DNA from: Clostridia bacterium | GTDB taxonomy: Bacteria; Bacillota; Clostridia; Peptostreptococcales; Anaerovoracaceae | Reading direction: 5' to 3' | Assembly: GCA_024403215.1 (NCBI GenBank) | Contig: JAKSSJ010000006.1 | Span: forward strand, 1 to 22,714 | DNA length: 22,714 nt | In this document: one piece after another, positions 14,796 to 21,925 of the stretch | Layout: each line of letters begins with the position of its first letter | Numbering within the stretch: position 1 is the stretch's first letter | The notes under the pieces: generated by a model | What the model was told of the DNA's origin: nothing | The model's database searches: none | Seen by the model: the letters and a program-made list of their open reading frames with translations, nothing else | Translations under genes and position numbers: made by a program

Positions 14796-15215
14796 GTGGC
14801 CGATGTGTTTGACACGGAAAAGCGCTCCAGCATTATGCGTCAGGTGAAGTCCAAGAAAAACAAATCCACAGAACTCCGGTTGATAGAGATTTTCAAAGCA
14901 AACGGCATCACTGGTTGGAAACGCAGTTATCCAGTCAAAGGTCATCCGGACTTTGTTTTTCTGAAGCAAAAGATAGCAGTATTTGTTGACGGATGCTTTT
15001 GGCATGGACATGATTGCCGGAACACACGCCCTGCCGATAACCAAGAATACTGGCAGAAAAAGCGCGAACGCAATATGCAGCACGACCGAGAAGTGACGGC
15101 GATGTTTGAAGCTCGCGGCTGGACAGTATTACGCATTTGGGAATGCGAACTAAAGAAATGTAATATAGAATCAACCATTCAAAGGATTACCGAAGCGATC
15201 ACCACTCCGGCGTGA
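14796..15215 (+). CDS. vsr: Very short patch repair endonuclease Vsr
   Basis: The 139-residue protein is full length. It begins DVFDTEKRSSIMRQVKSKKN, the DNA-contacting N-terminus typical of Vsr, followed by the PD-(D/E)XK-type core with GHPDFVF (catalytic Asp), FVDGCFWHGHDC (zinc-site Cys/His) and the closing WTVLRIWECELKK. Vsr nicks next to T:G mismatches created by deamination of 5-methylcytosine, so it normally accompanies a cytosine-C5 methyltransferase. None is present in this window, and the DUF4928-like gene before it is truncated, leaving an orphan vsr. The start is GTG with AGGTGA 6 bases upstream, inside the end of the remnant. GC content resembles the remnant, so both arrived together. 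Confidence 0.93.
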   Translation: MADVFDTEKRSSIMRQVKSKKNKSTELRLIEIFKANGITGWKRSYPVKGHPDFVFLKQKIAVFVDGCFWHGHDCRNTRPADNQEYWQKKRERNMQHDREVTAMFEARGWTVLRIWECELKKCNIESTIQRITEAITTPA

Positions 15216-15229
15216 TTAATATTTTGTGT

Positions 15230-15255
15230 TTTGTTGCATGCTTTTGTACAACAAA
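15230..15255. promoter_or_regulatory. Inverted repeat upstream of the three-gene cassette
   Basis: TTTGTTG (15230-15236) and CAACAAA (15249-15255) form a perfect 7-bp inverted repeat with a 12-base spacer, and the palindrome TTGTACAA lies at 15244-15251. No T-run follows, so an operator is likelier than a terminator. No clear -35/-10 pair is visible between 15216 and 15386. Confidence 0.35.
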
Positions 15256-15386
15256 TCCTGCTTTTCCCAGTAAGGGTAGGAACATTGTATGAGAGGAGAC
15301 AAAGCATAATGAATGGTTTTCCCGCAAGTATTATTCTATGCAATGGAAAGTATTATAAATTAAAACCAACAGAGGGAGACAATATC

Positions 15387-16115
15387 ATGTCAACAGTAAT
15401 TAACTATCAATTATCCATTTTTGGAAAATTCTCAATTCTGCCGACACCAGAAACAATTGCAAATCTGATGGCAAAAATCAATCAGGAAACACATATGACT
15501 ATGCTTCCAAATATGATTACAAGCCAGCAGATTGAACTCCCGTCCAATCGTATATCCGCAATATCGAATCTTGGCTTTATTACACAAGATCAGATGTATA
15601 ATATCGCCATTCTTAATGACAGGATCGATGTGACCTACAACAAGGTAAATGAAGTAGAAGTAAGTCAAAGTGATTTTTACTCATTTGCTGTGAAAGCGTT
15701 GTCAGTCATTATTGATTGTTCTAGCATCGTTGCTAATCGTTTAGCAGCAAATGCTCAGTATATCTGTGAAATGACCGATATTGACTCTATGCACGCAAAA
15801 GGAAAAGATCTAGTAAAAAATGCGGCATATTATGATGATAAAGAATATGCAGAATGGTCGCTGCGAACGAATGCGTTGGATTCAGTCGATATTAACGGCT
15901 GTAACGAAGGAATCAATGTAATAACGGATATTTCTTCTGCACTTGATATTACTGGAACAAAAGCATTGGTGGCGTTTCATGTTGATATTAATACACTTCC
16001 GCAAAATACAAATCTTCGATTTGGAAAGGATGCGTTAGAGCCTTTTACCGCAGGTATTATTCCGCTTTCTTCACAAATTGCGACAGGCGTGGAAAGGTTG
16101 ATTATCCATGAATAA
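15387..16115 (+). CDS. Unrecognised protein, first gene of a three-gene cassette (A)
   Basis: I do not recognise this 242-residue protein. It starts MSTVINYQLSIFGKFSILPT and contains an ISNLGFITQDQMYNIAILNDRIDVTYN strand-rich N-terminal half, a central helical half with SVIIDCSSIVANRLAANAQYI, and ends VERLIIHE. No signal peptide, membrane span or nuclease motif is visible. ATG 15387 with GGGAG about 9 bases upstream is preferred; an in-frame ATG at 15309 with AGGAG about 10 bases upstream would add 26 residues and cannot be excluded. Its stop overlaps the next start by 8 bases. The position after vsr and a restriction-modification remnant suggests an accessory, possibly defence, role, which is inference from context only. 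Confidence 0.8.
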   Translation: MSTVINYQLSIFGKFSILPTPETIANLMAKINQETHMTMLPNMITSQQIELPSNRISAISNLGFITQDQMYNIAILNDRIDVTYNKVNEVEVSQSDFYSFAVKALSVIIDCSSIVANRLAANAQYICEMTDIDSMHAKGKDLVKNAAYYDDKEYAEWSLRTNALDSVDINGCNEGINVITDISSALDITGTKALVAFHVDINTLPQNTNLRFGKDALEPFTAGIIPLSSQIATGVERLIIHE

Positions 16116-16782
16116 TCCGATTATTCAGTTTCAAGAAATAAGTGACAGTTCATTCGTATCTGATATTGTTTTGCGCTCATCATCGAGAATTATCAAGAAC
16201 AGAAGAAGCTCTAACTCGACTTCATCATCAGGTTCGCATAGTAGTAGAAATGATCCTGAACAAACTGGAAATTTTCAAGGCGAAAGAGTCCCCCTGTTTT
16301 TTGAGCAAGAAGCAATAGATGTTATTGCAAATTATGAAAGAGAACGCAAAAAGTATCTTCTCACGCAAATTTCCAATGAAATTCGCATTTTAATTAATCA
16401 AGATGAATTCGTTGATGGCGAGCCTTCAAAGTCAGAAACATATATGCGAGAGGTCGCAGAAAACGGGCAGATTGATTTAGTTATGGACGCGCTAATGGAT
16501 GTTTATTCCGGCAATCTTCTCAACCCACATATGTTGGAAGGTATTCTATCAATGATTTCAAGCGTTCCATTTGATATCGTGGCCCCAAAAGGTCAGGTTA
16601 TGGCATTGGGACTTCTCTCAAATAAGGAATTATCAGTTCGAGATAAAGCCATCCAATGCTTTGAACGATGGAATTCGAAAAGAGGAATAGAATACCTAAA
16701 AAGCTTGGACTGTCATCCACAGTGGCTTCAAAAATATGTTGAAAAAGTGATGCTATATTTAGAGAGAGACGGGGTAGATTAA
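16108..16782 (+). CDS. Unrecognised protein, second gene of the cassette (B)
   Basis: This 224-residue protein is not recognised. The first 60 or so residues are disordered and Ser-rich (NRRSSNSTSSSGSHSSRND), probably a flexible tail. The remainder looks all-helical: FFEQEAIDVIANYERERKKYLLTQI, then LVMDALMDVYSGNLLNPHMLEGILSMISSVP and repeated short helices to KYVEKVMLYLERD, suggestive of a HEAT-like or other helical-repeat scaffold. GGAAAGG precedes the ATG. It overlaps gene A by 8 bases and shares the T/A of TAATG with gene C, so the three proteins are probably made in fixed ratio and may form a complex. It has no catalytic motif that I can see. Confidence 0.8.
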   Translation: MNNPIIQFQEISDSSFVSDIVLRSSSRIIKNRRSSNSTSSSGSHSSRNDPEQTGNFQGERVPLFFEQEAIDVIANYERERKKYLLTQISNEIRILINQDEFVDGEPSKSETYMREVAENGQIDLVMDALMDVYSGNLLNPHMLEGILSMISSVPFDIVAPKGQVMALGLLSNKELSVRDKAIQCFERWNSKRGIEYLKSLDCHPQWLQKYVEKVMLYLERDGVD

Positions 16783-17315
16783 TGCCATTTTTAGTGCGAA
16801 AGCTCATGAAAATAGATGAGATCTTTGCATTATCAGACGCAGCAGAAGTATCAAAGGTCTATGCGGATATACCAACAACAGAATTTCGGACAAAAAATGG
16901 AACGCTATCTACATGGATAATTGATTCTCTCGATGATTTAGGTAATGCAGTGCTTGCGATTGCTGTTACTTCATCTGAAATATCAAAAATGGATTTCATA
17001 GTTATAGATACTCAATTACTTTCAGACAATGCACTCGAGTTCCAACAGACCTACGCCGGTCAAGATATAGCTATACCAGACCTGCAAGATACTCATTATG
17101 ACATTCTCAACATTACTGTAGAAAAATTGGTCGATTGCATGAAAGTATATCAATCGATTGTGAGAACAGATCCCGATGGTGAGAAATACATTATTCGATA
17201 TGCTGCTGGAGAAATAAAAGATTTATTGAAAGGCGCACTTGTTGACCACAGGATAGATGAAACCAAAGCCTCAAAAAAGCTTAAGGAAGAGCTTAGCAAA
17301 TTAAAAGCAAGCTGA
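16782..17315 (+). CDS. Unrecognised protein, third gene of the cassette (C)
   Basis: The 177-residue protein begins MPFLVRKLMKIDEIF. Its N-terminal half has TTEFRTKNGTLSTWIIDSLDD and AVLAIAVTSSEISKMDFIVID, an alternating strand/helix pattern; the C-terminal half is helical (KLVDCMKVYQSIVR) and ends with a Lys-rich tail, KASKKLKEELSKLKAS. I have a vague recollection of short conserved hypothetical proteins beginning M-P-x-L-V-R with an R-T-x-x-x-x-L-S-x-W motif in other anaerobes, but can name no function. The ATG overlaps the previous stop by one base (TAATG), so translation is coupled. A small hairpin region and a terminator follow, closing the unit. Confidence 0.8.
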   Translation: MPFLVRKLMKIDEIFALSDAAEVSKVYADIPTTEFRTKNGTLSTWIIDSLDDLGNAVLAIAVTSSEISKMDFIVIDTQLLSDNALEFQQTYAGQDIAIPDLQDTHYDILNITVEKLVDCMKVYQSIVRTDPDGEKYIIRYAAGEIKDLLKGALVDHRIDETKASKKLKEELSKLKAS

Positions 17316-17454
17316 CAACATTTTGACAACAAAAAGTCAGATAGCCCATACCATCTGAATAATGGAGGCAATCTGAATAACGTGAGATAATTCCCATAAA
17401 CGAATCTGTTTAAGAGACGTTTGAAAAGGACGAATGGGAATAGTACACACATCG
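17316..17454. other. Non-coding structured spacer after the cassette
   Basis: No gene is supported here. The stretch contains a hairpin TCAGAT/ATCTGA (17337-17342 and 17353-17358), a 10-bp direct repeat ATCTGAATAA at 17353-17362 and 17371-17380, and an 8-bp inverted repeat ATTCCCAT/ATGGGAAT (17390-17397 and 17434-17441) enclosing AAACG/CGTTT. It could be an untranslated RNA structure, an operator array or a decayed element end. Confidence 0.4.
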
Positions 17455-17498
17455 CCGCAATCCGCCGAAATTTCAATGGGTTGCGGTTTTTAATTTTT
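17455..17498 (+). terminator. Terminator at the right edge of the accessory block
   Basis: CCGCAATCC (17455-17463) pairs with GGGTTGCGG (17478-17486) with one G-U pair, followed by TTTTTAATTTTT. It separates the cassette from the hydrogenase operon. Confidence 0.75.
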
Positions 17499-17500
17499 GA

Positions 17501-17648
17501 GCAAATGGATACAAACAGTGGAATATTAGCGTGTTGCGCAGAGAAGAACTTATTGAGGATGGGGTTAAATCTTTGAATTTGCTTATGAGAACTATCAAAA
17601 AAGATAATAAAATTTCATAATTTCCTACAAAAAAATTTAATAATATTG
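17501..17648 (+). other. Spacer with possible short gene remnant
   Basis: After an in-frame stop, 17501-17620 is an open frame of 39 codons ending VLRREELIEDGVKSL, NLLMRTIKKDNKIS. It has no ATG start at its head and no ribosome binding site; a GTG at 17531 gives 29 residues. It may be the tail of a resident gene broken by the accessory block, or chance. Nothing else is seen before the hyd promoter. Confidence 0.25.
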
Positions 17649-17654
17649 TATAAT
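17649..17654 (+). promoter_or_regulatory. -10 box of the hydCBA operon
   Basis: A perfect TATAAT lies 42 bases before the hydC start. The -35 region is poor, which fits a regulated promoter. The predicted transcription start falls at about 17661, inside the Rex-like palindrome. Confidence 0.55.
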
Positions 17655-17660
17655 CATACT

Positions 17661-17678
17661 ATGTTAATTTTTTGTCAA
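17661..17678 (+). promoter_or_regulatory. Putative Rex operator
   Basis: ATGTTAA-TTTT-TTGTCAA matches the Rex consensus TTGTTAA-N4-TTAACAA at 11 of 14 half-site positions with the right 4-base spacer. It lies 7 bases after the -10 box, where bound Rex would block initiation. rex is encoded about 12 kb upstream in the same window. Confidence 0.6.
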
Positions 17679-17696
17679 AGTGAAAGGAGCTATGGT

Positions 17697-18188
17697 ATGT
17701 CAAAGATAAACGAGGCGGCATATCGCAGAATTGAAGAAATCTGTGATATGTATGCCGGTGAAAAAACACCTCTTATCATGATACTTTCTGATATACAAAA
17801 GGAATTCGGCTATGTTCCTCTGGATGTTCAGGAGATAGTATCAAAGAAAACAGGCATTTCAGTTGCCGAAATCTATGGTGTTGTAACATTCTATTCGTTC
17901 TTCTCCCTAACCCCTAAAGGAAAATATGTTATCGGCTGTTGTCTGGGAACTGCATGCTATGTAAAGGGTGCGCAACAAATTATTGATCAGTTTTGCGAAA
18001 TCCTTGGCATCCGCCCTGGACAGACAACAGATGACGCATTGTTTACCATTGATGCTTTAAGATGCATCGGTGCGTGTGCGGCTGCGCCTGCTGTTACGAT
18101 TAACGGAAAAATATTTGCAAGAGTTCAGGTTGGAGATGTTCCTGGAATAATTGCACAATACAGAGAGGAGGCTGAAAACAATGTATAA
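17697..18188 (+). CDS. hydC: Electron-bifurcating hydrogenase subunit HydC (NuoE-like)
   Basis: The 163-residue protein is a thioredoxin-fold [2Fe-2S] subunit of the NuoE family. An N-terminal helical bundle includes ILSDIQKEFGYVPLDVQ and the conserved stretch SVAEIYGVVTFYSFF; the cluster ligands are Cys82 and Cys87 (CLGTAC) and Cys123 and Cys127 (CIGAC). It should relay electrons between the flavin subunit HydB and HydA in a cytoplasmic NADH/ferredoxin/H2 complex. The ATG at 17697 is chosen because AAAGGAG lies 7 bases upstream; upstream in-frame TTG and ATG codons lie within or too near the promoter and ribosome binding site. It overlaps hydB by 8 bases. Confidence 0.94.
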   Translation: MSKINEAAYRRIEEICDMYAGEKTPLIMILSDIQKEFGYVPLDVQEIVSKKTGISVAEIYGVVTFYSFFSLTPKGKYVIGCCLGTACYVKGAQQIIDQFCEILGIRPGQTTDDALFTIDALRCIGACAAAPAVTINGKIFARVQVGDVPGIIAQYREEAENNV

Positions 18189-20046
18189 AAATACTGATGA
18201 ACTCAGATTGGACATTGCGAAATATACAGCTGCTCTGGATGAAAAATTCAACGGCAAAGACGGAAAAAGATATGTGATGCTTTGTGGCGGGACAGGTTGT
18301 CTTGCTGCTGGTACTTTAAATTTAAAAGAGTCCCTTGAAAAACTCATAGAAAAGCACGGCATATCCGACAAGGTAGTCATCAGACGGGTCGGATGTTTTG
18401 GCATGTGCTCACAAGGACCTTTCATCAGAATATATCCAGAGGACAGGCTATACCGGATGGTAAAGGTCGAGGATATCGAAGAGGTTGTCGAAAAGGACCT
18501 TCTTGGTGGAGAAACTGTTGAAAGACTTCTTTATGAAGATCCGAAAACGGGTAATAAGATTTCTAAGCTCGAAGACATTCCGTATTATCAAAAGCAAAAA
18601 AGAATTGCTCTACATGGTTGCGGTGTAATCGATCCGAATAAGATTGAGGAAGCTTTGGGCTGCGGCGGATATCAAGGTTTGCTTAAGGCTCTTACAATGA
18701 CTCCTCAGGAAGTTGTTGATATGATACTTGCCTCGGGTCTTAGAGGTAGGGGCGGCGGTGGATTCCCAACCGGCAAAAAGTGGCAGTTTGCTCTTAATCA
18801 GAACAGTGATGAAAAATATGTTGTCTGCAACGGCGATGAGGGAGATCCAGGCGCATTCATGGACAGAAGCGTTCTTGAGGATAATCCTCTTGCAGTAATT
18901 GAAGGTATGGCTATTGCGGGTTATGCGATAGGTGCATCCGAAGGTTACTTCTACATTAGGGCCGAATACCCGACAGCTGTTGCAAGAATTAGAGCAACTA
19001 TAGCAAAGGCAGAGGAGTTAGGCCTTCTTGGTGATAATATCCTGGGTAGCGGATTTTCGTTCCATGCTCATGTAAGACTTGGTGCGGGCGCTTTTGTTTG
19101 TGGTGAAGAAACAGCTCTGCTGAATTCAATAATGGGTCAGCGCGGTATGCCTCGTCCAAGACCGCCATTCCCAGCAATTTCTGGTCTTTGGCAGAAGCCT
19201 ACAATCGTAAACAATGTAGAAACTTTGGCAACAGTTCCGTATATTCTCCGTGAAGGTCTTGATGCATTCACATGCTATGGAACCGAAAAGAGCAAAGGAA
19301 CCAAGGTATTTTGTCTTGGCGGAAAGGTAAAGAATGTAGGTCTTGTTGAAATTCCTATGGGCATGACTCTAAGAGAATTGATTTATGATATCGGTGGTGG
19401 TATCCAAAATGATAAAAAGTTCAAGGCTATTCAGACCGGCGGTCCATCTGGCGGATGCCTTACTGAAGAATACCTTGATGAACCTATAGACTTTGATAAC
19501 ATGGTACGCCTCGGTTCCATGATGGGATCTGGCGGTGCTATCGTTATGGACGAAGACAACTGTATGGTGGATGTGGCTAAGTTCTACATGGGATTTATTT
19601 GCGATGAGTCTTGTGGAAAGTGTTCGCCTTGCAGAATAGGTACAAAGCGCATGATGGAGATTCTTGAAAGAATTACATCAGGTAAGGGCACTATGAAAGA
19701 TTTTGACGAGCTTGAAGAAATAGCAGAGGCTTGTCAAAATAATTCACTTTGTGCTCTTGGTCAGACCTCGGCAAATCCTATTAAATCCACAATTGCTCAT
19801 TTCAAAGATGAGTATATTGCGCATATTGTTGATAAAAAATGTCCGGCAGGTGTCTGCAAGGATTTAATTCATTATGAAATCAATCCGGAGGCATGCAAGA
19901 AATGTTCAGCATGCTCCAGAAAATGTCCGGTTGAGGCCATCCATGGCGATCCAGGCAAGACTGTATTTGAGATTGACCAAACAAAGTGCGTAAAATGTGG
20001 CATGTGCATTGCAACCTGCAAGTTTGATGCAATAAGCAAGAAGTAG
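18181..20046 (+). CDS. hydB: Electron-bifurcating hydrogenase subunit HydB (NuoF-like, FMN/NADH)
   Basis: The 621-residue protein shows the full HydB order. An N-terminal thioredoxin-like [2Fe-2S] domain has Cys35, Cys40, Cys72 and Cys76. The NuoF core has the FMN/NADH motifs GRGGGGFPTGKKW and CNGDEGDPGAFMDR, then GAGAFVCGEETALL, an SLBB region, and the [4Fe-4S] motif ESCGKCSPCRIGT. The C-terminal ferredoxin domain carries two clusters (CKKCSACSRKCP and CVKCGMCIATCK). It is the NAD(H)-oxidising/reducing and presumed bifurcating subunit; plain NuoF lacks the two end domains. The ATG at 18181 has GAGGAGG about 8 bases upstream and overlaps the end of hydC. hydA follows after 12 bases. Confidence 0.95.
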   Translation: MYKNTDELRLDIAKYTAALDEKFNGKDGKRYVMLCGGTGCLAAGTLNLKESLEKLIEKHGISDKVVIRRVGCFGMCSQGPFIRIYPEDRLYRMVKVEDIEEVVEKDLLGGETVERLLYEDPKTGNKISKLEDIPYYQKQKRIALHGCGVIDPNKIEEALGCGGYQGLLKALTMTPQEVVDMILASGLRGRGGGGFPTGKKWQFALNQNSDEKYVVCNGDEGDPGAFMDRSVLEDNPLAVIEGMAIAGYAIGASEGYFYIRAEYPTAVARIRATIAKAEELGLLGDNILGSGFSFHAHVRLGAGAFVCGEETALLNSIMGQRGMPRPRPPFPAISGLWQKPTIVNNVETLATVPYILREGLDAFTCYGTEKSKGTKVFCLGGKVKNVGLVEIPMGMTLRELIYDIGGGIQNDKKFKAIQTGGPSGGCLTEEYLDEPIDFDNMVRLGSMMGSGGAIVMDEDNCMVDVAKFYMGFICDESCGKCSPCRIGTKRMMEILERITSGKGTMKDFDELEEIAEACQNNSLCALGQTSANPIKSTIAHFKDEYIAHIVDKKCPAGVCKDLIHYEINPEACKKCSACSRKCPVEAIHGDPGKTVFEIDQTKCVKCGMCIATCKFDAISKK

Positions 20047-20058
20047 AGGAGGTAAGAC

Positions 20059-21831
20059 ATGAGTTTAGTAAATATTAAAATCGAAGGCGTGCCTTACCAG
20101 GTAGAGGAAGGAACCACTATCCTTGAAGCTGCAAGAGCATGCGGATATGAGATCCCTTCACTTTGTTCATACAATCACGGCGAGTGCAATCAGGGCTCCT
20201 GCAGAGTTTGCCTTGTTGAAGTAAAGGGTGCAAGAGGACTGGTTGCTTCCTGCGTATATCCTGTTAACGAAGGTATGGAAGTTATCATTTCTTCGCCAAA
20301 AGCTATCAAAGCAAGAAGAACCAGTGTGGAGCTTCTTCTTTCAAACCATTCACAGAACTGCCAGCAATGCCACAAAAACGGTAAGTGTGAACTTCTGTAT
20401 GTAGCAAAGCTTACAGGCGCCAGAGAGAATATGTTCAATGGCGAAAAGACTGAGACCTTCTATGATGACCTTACACCATCCATAGTAAGAGATTCATCAA
20501 AGTGTATACTTTGTGGCAGATGTATTGCTCGCTGCAAAAGTGCCCATGGCAACGGGGTTTTGGGTTTTGAAAAGAGAGGTTTTAAAACTATAGTTGCACC
20601 TGCAGGCAATATTTCCTTTGCTGAATCTCCGTGCATTATGTGTGGACAGTGTGTAAGCGTTTGTCCAACAGGCGCGTTGATGGAGAAAAGAGAAGAGGAT
20701 CTTGTATATTCTGCAATGTCTGCGGGAAAGCATGTAATCGTACAGACAGCTCCTGCGGTAAGAGCTTCGCTTGGTGAGGAGTTTGGACTTACGGTAGGCA
20801 CACCAGTTACCGGCAAGATGGTTGCGGCATTAAGAAGGCTTGGATTTGAAAAGGTTTATGATACAAACTTCGCTGCAGACCTTACCATTATGGAAGAAGG
20901 ATTTGAACTTATAGGAAGAATCAAAAATGGTGGAAAGCTTCCGATGATTACATCTTGTTCACCAGGCTGGATAAACTATGCGGAAACATATTATCATGAT
21001 TTGCTTGATAATCTTTCTTCCTGCAAATCTCCTCACGAAATGCAAGGTGCAATCCTGAAGACATATTATGCACAACAAAAGGGTTATGACCCAAAGGATA
21101 TATTTGTTGTTTCAATAATGCCTTGCACAGCCAAGAAGTATGAAAAAGAGCGCCCACAGCTTGTAACCAATGGACTTAAAGATGTTGATGCAGTTCTCAC
21201 AACAAGAGAGCTAGGAGATATGATTAAGCGCTCTGGCATCATCTTTAACAAGCTCCCTGATGAAGAGTTTGATCCTGATATAATGGGCGACTACACAGGT
21301 GCTGCTGTAATCTTTGGAGTAACTGGAGGCGTTATGGAGGCTGCCTTGAGAACAGCATATTTTGTTCTTGAAGGAAAGGAATATGATGCAATCAATTTCG
21401 AAGCTGTTCGTGGACTTGAAGGAATAAAAGAGGCCACTGTGAACATGGCTGGAATGGATGTTAATGTTGCTGTTTGCTCAGGTATGGCAAATGCAAAAGT
21501 TCTCCTTGATCAAATCAGGGAAGGTAATTCCAGATATCATTTCATAGAAATCATGGGCTGTCCGGGAGGCTGCATAAACGGCGGCGGTCAGTCTTATGTA
21601 AGACATGCATTCCTTCCTAACGAAGATAATGATATAGTCGATACCTATAGAGAAAAGAGAGCAAAAGCGCTTTACTCAGAGGATGAAAGGCAAAAGATTC
21701 GCCAATCACACAACAATCCACAGGTCAAAGAACTGTATGAAAAATTCCTTGGAGAACCAAATAGCCATCTTGCTCACGAATTACTTCATACAACGTACGA
21801 AGGCAGAAAACCGTTCAGAATAAAAGAATAA
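20059..21831 (+). CDS. hydA: [FeFe]-hydrogenase catalytic subunit HydA
   Basis: The 590-residue protein has an N-terminal [2Fe-2S] domain (Cys36, Cys48, Cys51, Cys65), a His-ligated [4Fe-4S] site (HSQNCQQCHKNGKC), a two-cluster ferredoxin domain (CILCGRCIARC and CIMCGQCVSVCP) and the H-cluster domain. Its signatures are L1 TSCSPGW (298-304), L2 MPCTAKKYE and L3 EIMGCPGGCINGGGQ; TGGVMEAALR is also present. It reduces protons to H2, or the reverse, at the H-cluster. The second Cys of the usual TSCCPxW, the proton-relay residue, is Ser301 here. There is no extra C-terminal [2Fe-2S] domain as in Thermotoga HydA. Context with hydC and hydB indicates an NAD- and ferredoxin-linked soluble trimer. 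HydEFG maturases, needed for the H-cluster, must lie elsewhere. AGGAGG is well placed before the ATG. Confidence 0.96.
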   Translation: MSLVNIKIEGVPYQVEEGTTILEAARACGYEIPSLCSYNHGECNQGSCRVCLVEVKGARGLVASCVYPVNEGMEVIISSPKAIKARRTSVELLLSNHSQNCQQCHKNGKCELLYVAKLTGARENMFNGEKTETFYDDLTPSIVRDSSKCILCGRCIARCKSAHGNGVLGFEKRGFKTIVAPAGNISFAESPCIMCGQCVSVCPTGALMEKREEDLVYSAMSAGKHVIVQTAPAVRASLGEEFGLTVGTPVTGKMVAALRRLGFEKVYDTNFAADLTIMEEGFELIGRIKNGGKLPMITSCSPGWINYAETYYHDLLDNLSSCKSPHEMQGAILKTYYAQQKGYDPKDIFVVSIMPCTAKKYEKERPQLVTNGLKDVDAVLTTRELGDMIKRSGIIFNKLPDEEFDPDIMGDYTGAAVIFGVTGGVMEAALRTAYFVLEGKEYDAINFEAVRGLEGIKEATVNMAGMDVNVAVCSGMANAKVLLDQIREGNSRYHFIEIMGCPGGCINGGGQSYVRHAFLPNEDNDIVDTYREKRAKALYSEDERQKIRQSHNNPQVKELYEKFLGEPNSHLAHELLHTTYEGRKPFRIKE

Positions 21832-21842
21832 TAAACGAAAAA

Positions 21843-21878
21843 TTGTCAGTGGGGACAATCCCCACTGACAACTTTTTA
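21843..21878 (+). terminator. Terminator of hydCBA, perfect 13-bp stem
   Basis: TTGTCAGTGGGGA (21843-21855) and TCCCCACTGACAA (21859-21871) are perfectly complementary around a CAA loop, followed by CTTTTTA. The GTGGGGACxxTCCCCAC type of palindrome also resembles dispersed REP-like elements of Firmicutes, so it may be a repeat used as a terminator. Confidence 0.85.
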
Positions 21879-21905
21879 GGTATGACGGGCATGCCGTCAG
21901 TCTTT

Positions 21906-21925
21906 TGAAAGAGGTGGCTCTTTCA
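21906..21925 (+). promoter_or_regulatory. Hairpin enclosing the ribosome binding site of the ECF gene
   Basis: TGAAAGAG (21906-21913) and CTCTTTCA (21918-21925) pair perfectly around loop GTGG. The ribosome binding site GAGGTGG is split between stem and loop and the stem ends on the first base of the ATG at 21925, so folding would hide the initiation region. A weaker stem TGACGG/CCGTCA (21883-21888 and 21894-21899) precedes it. Confidence 0.5.
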
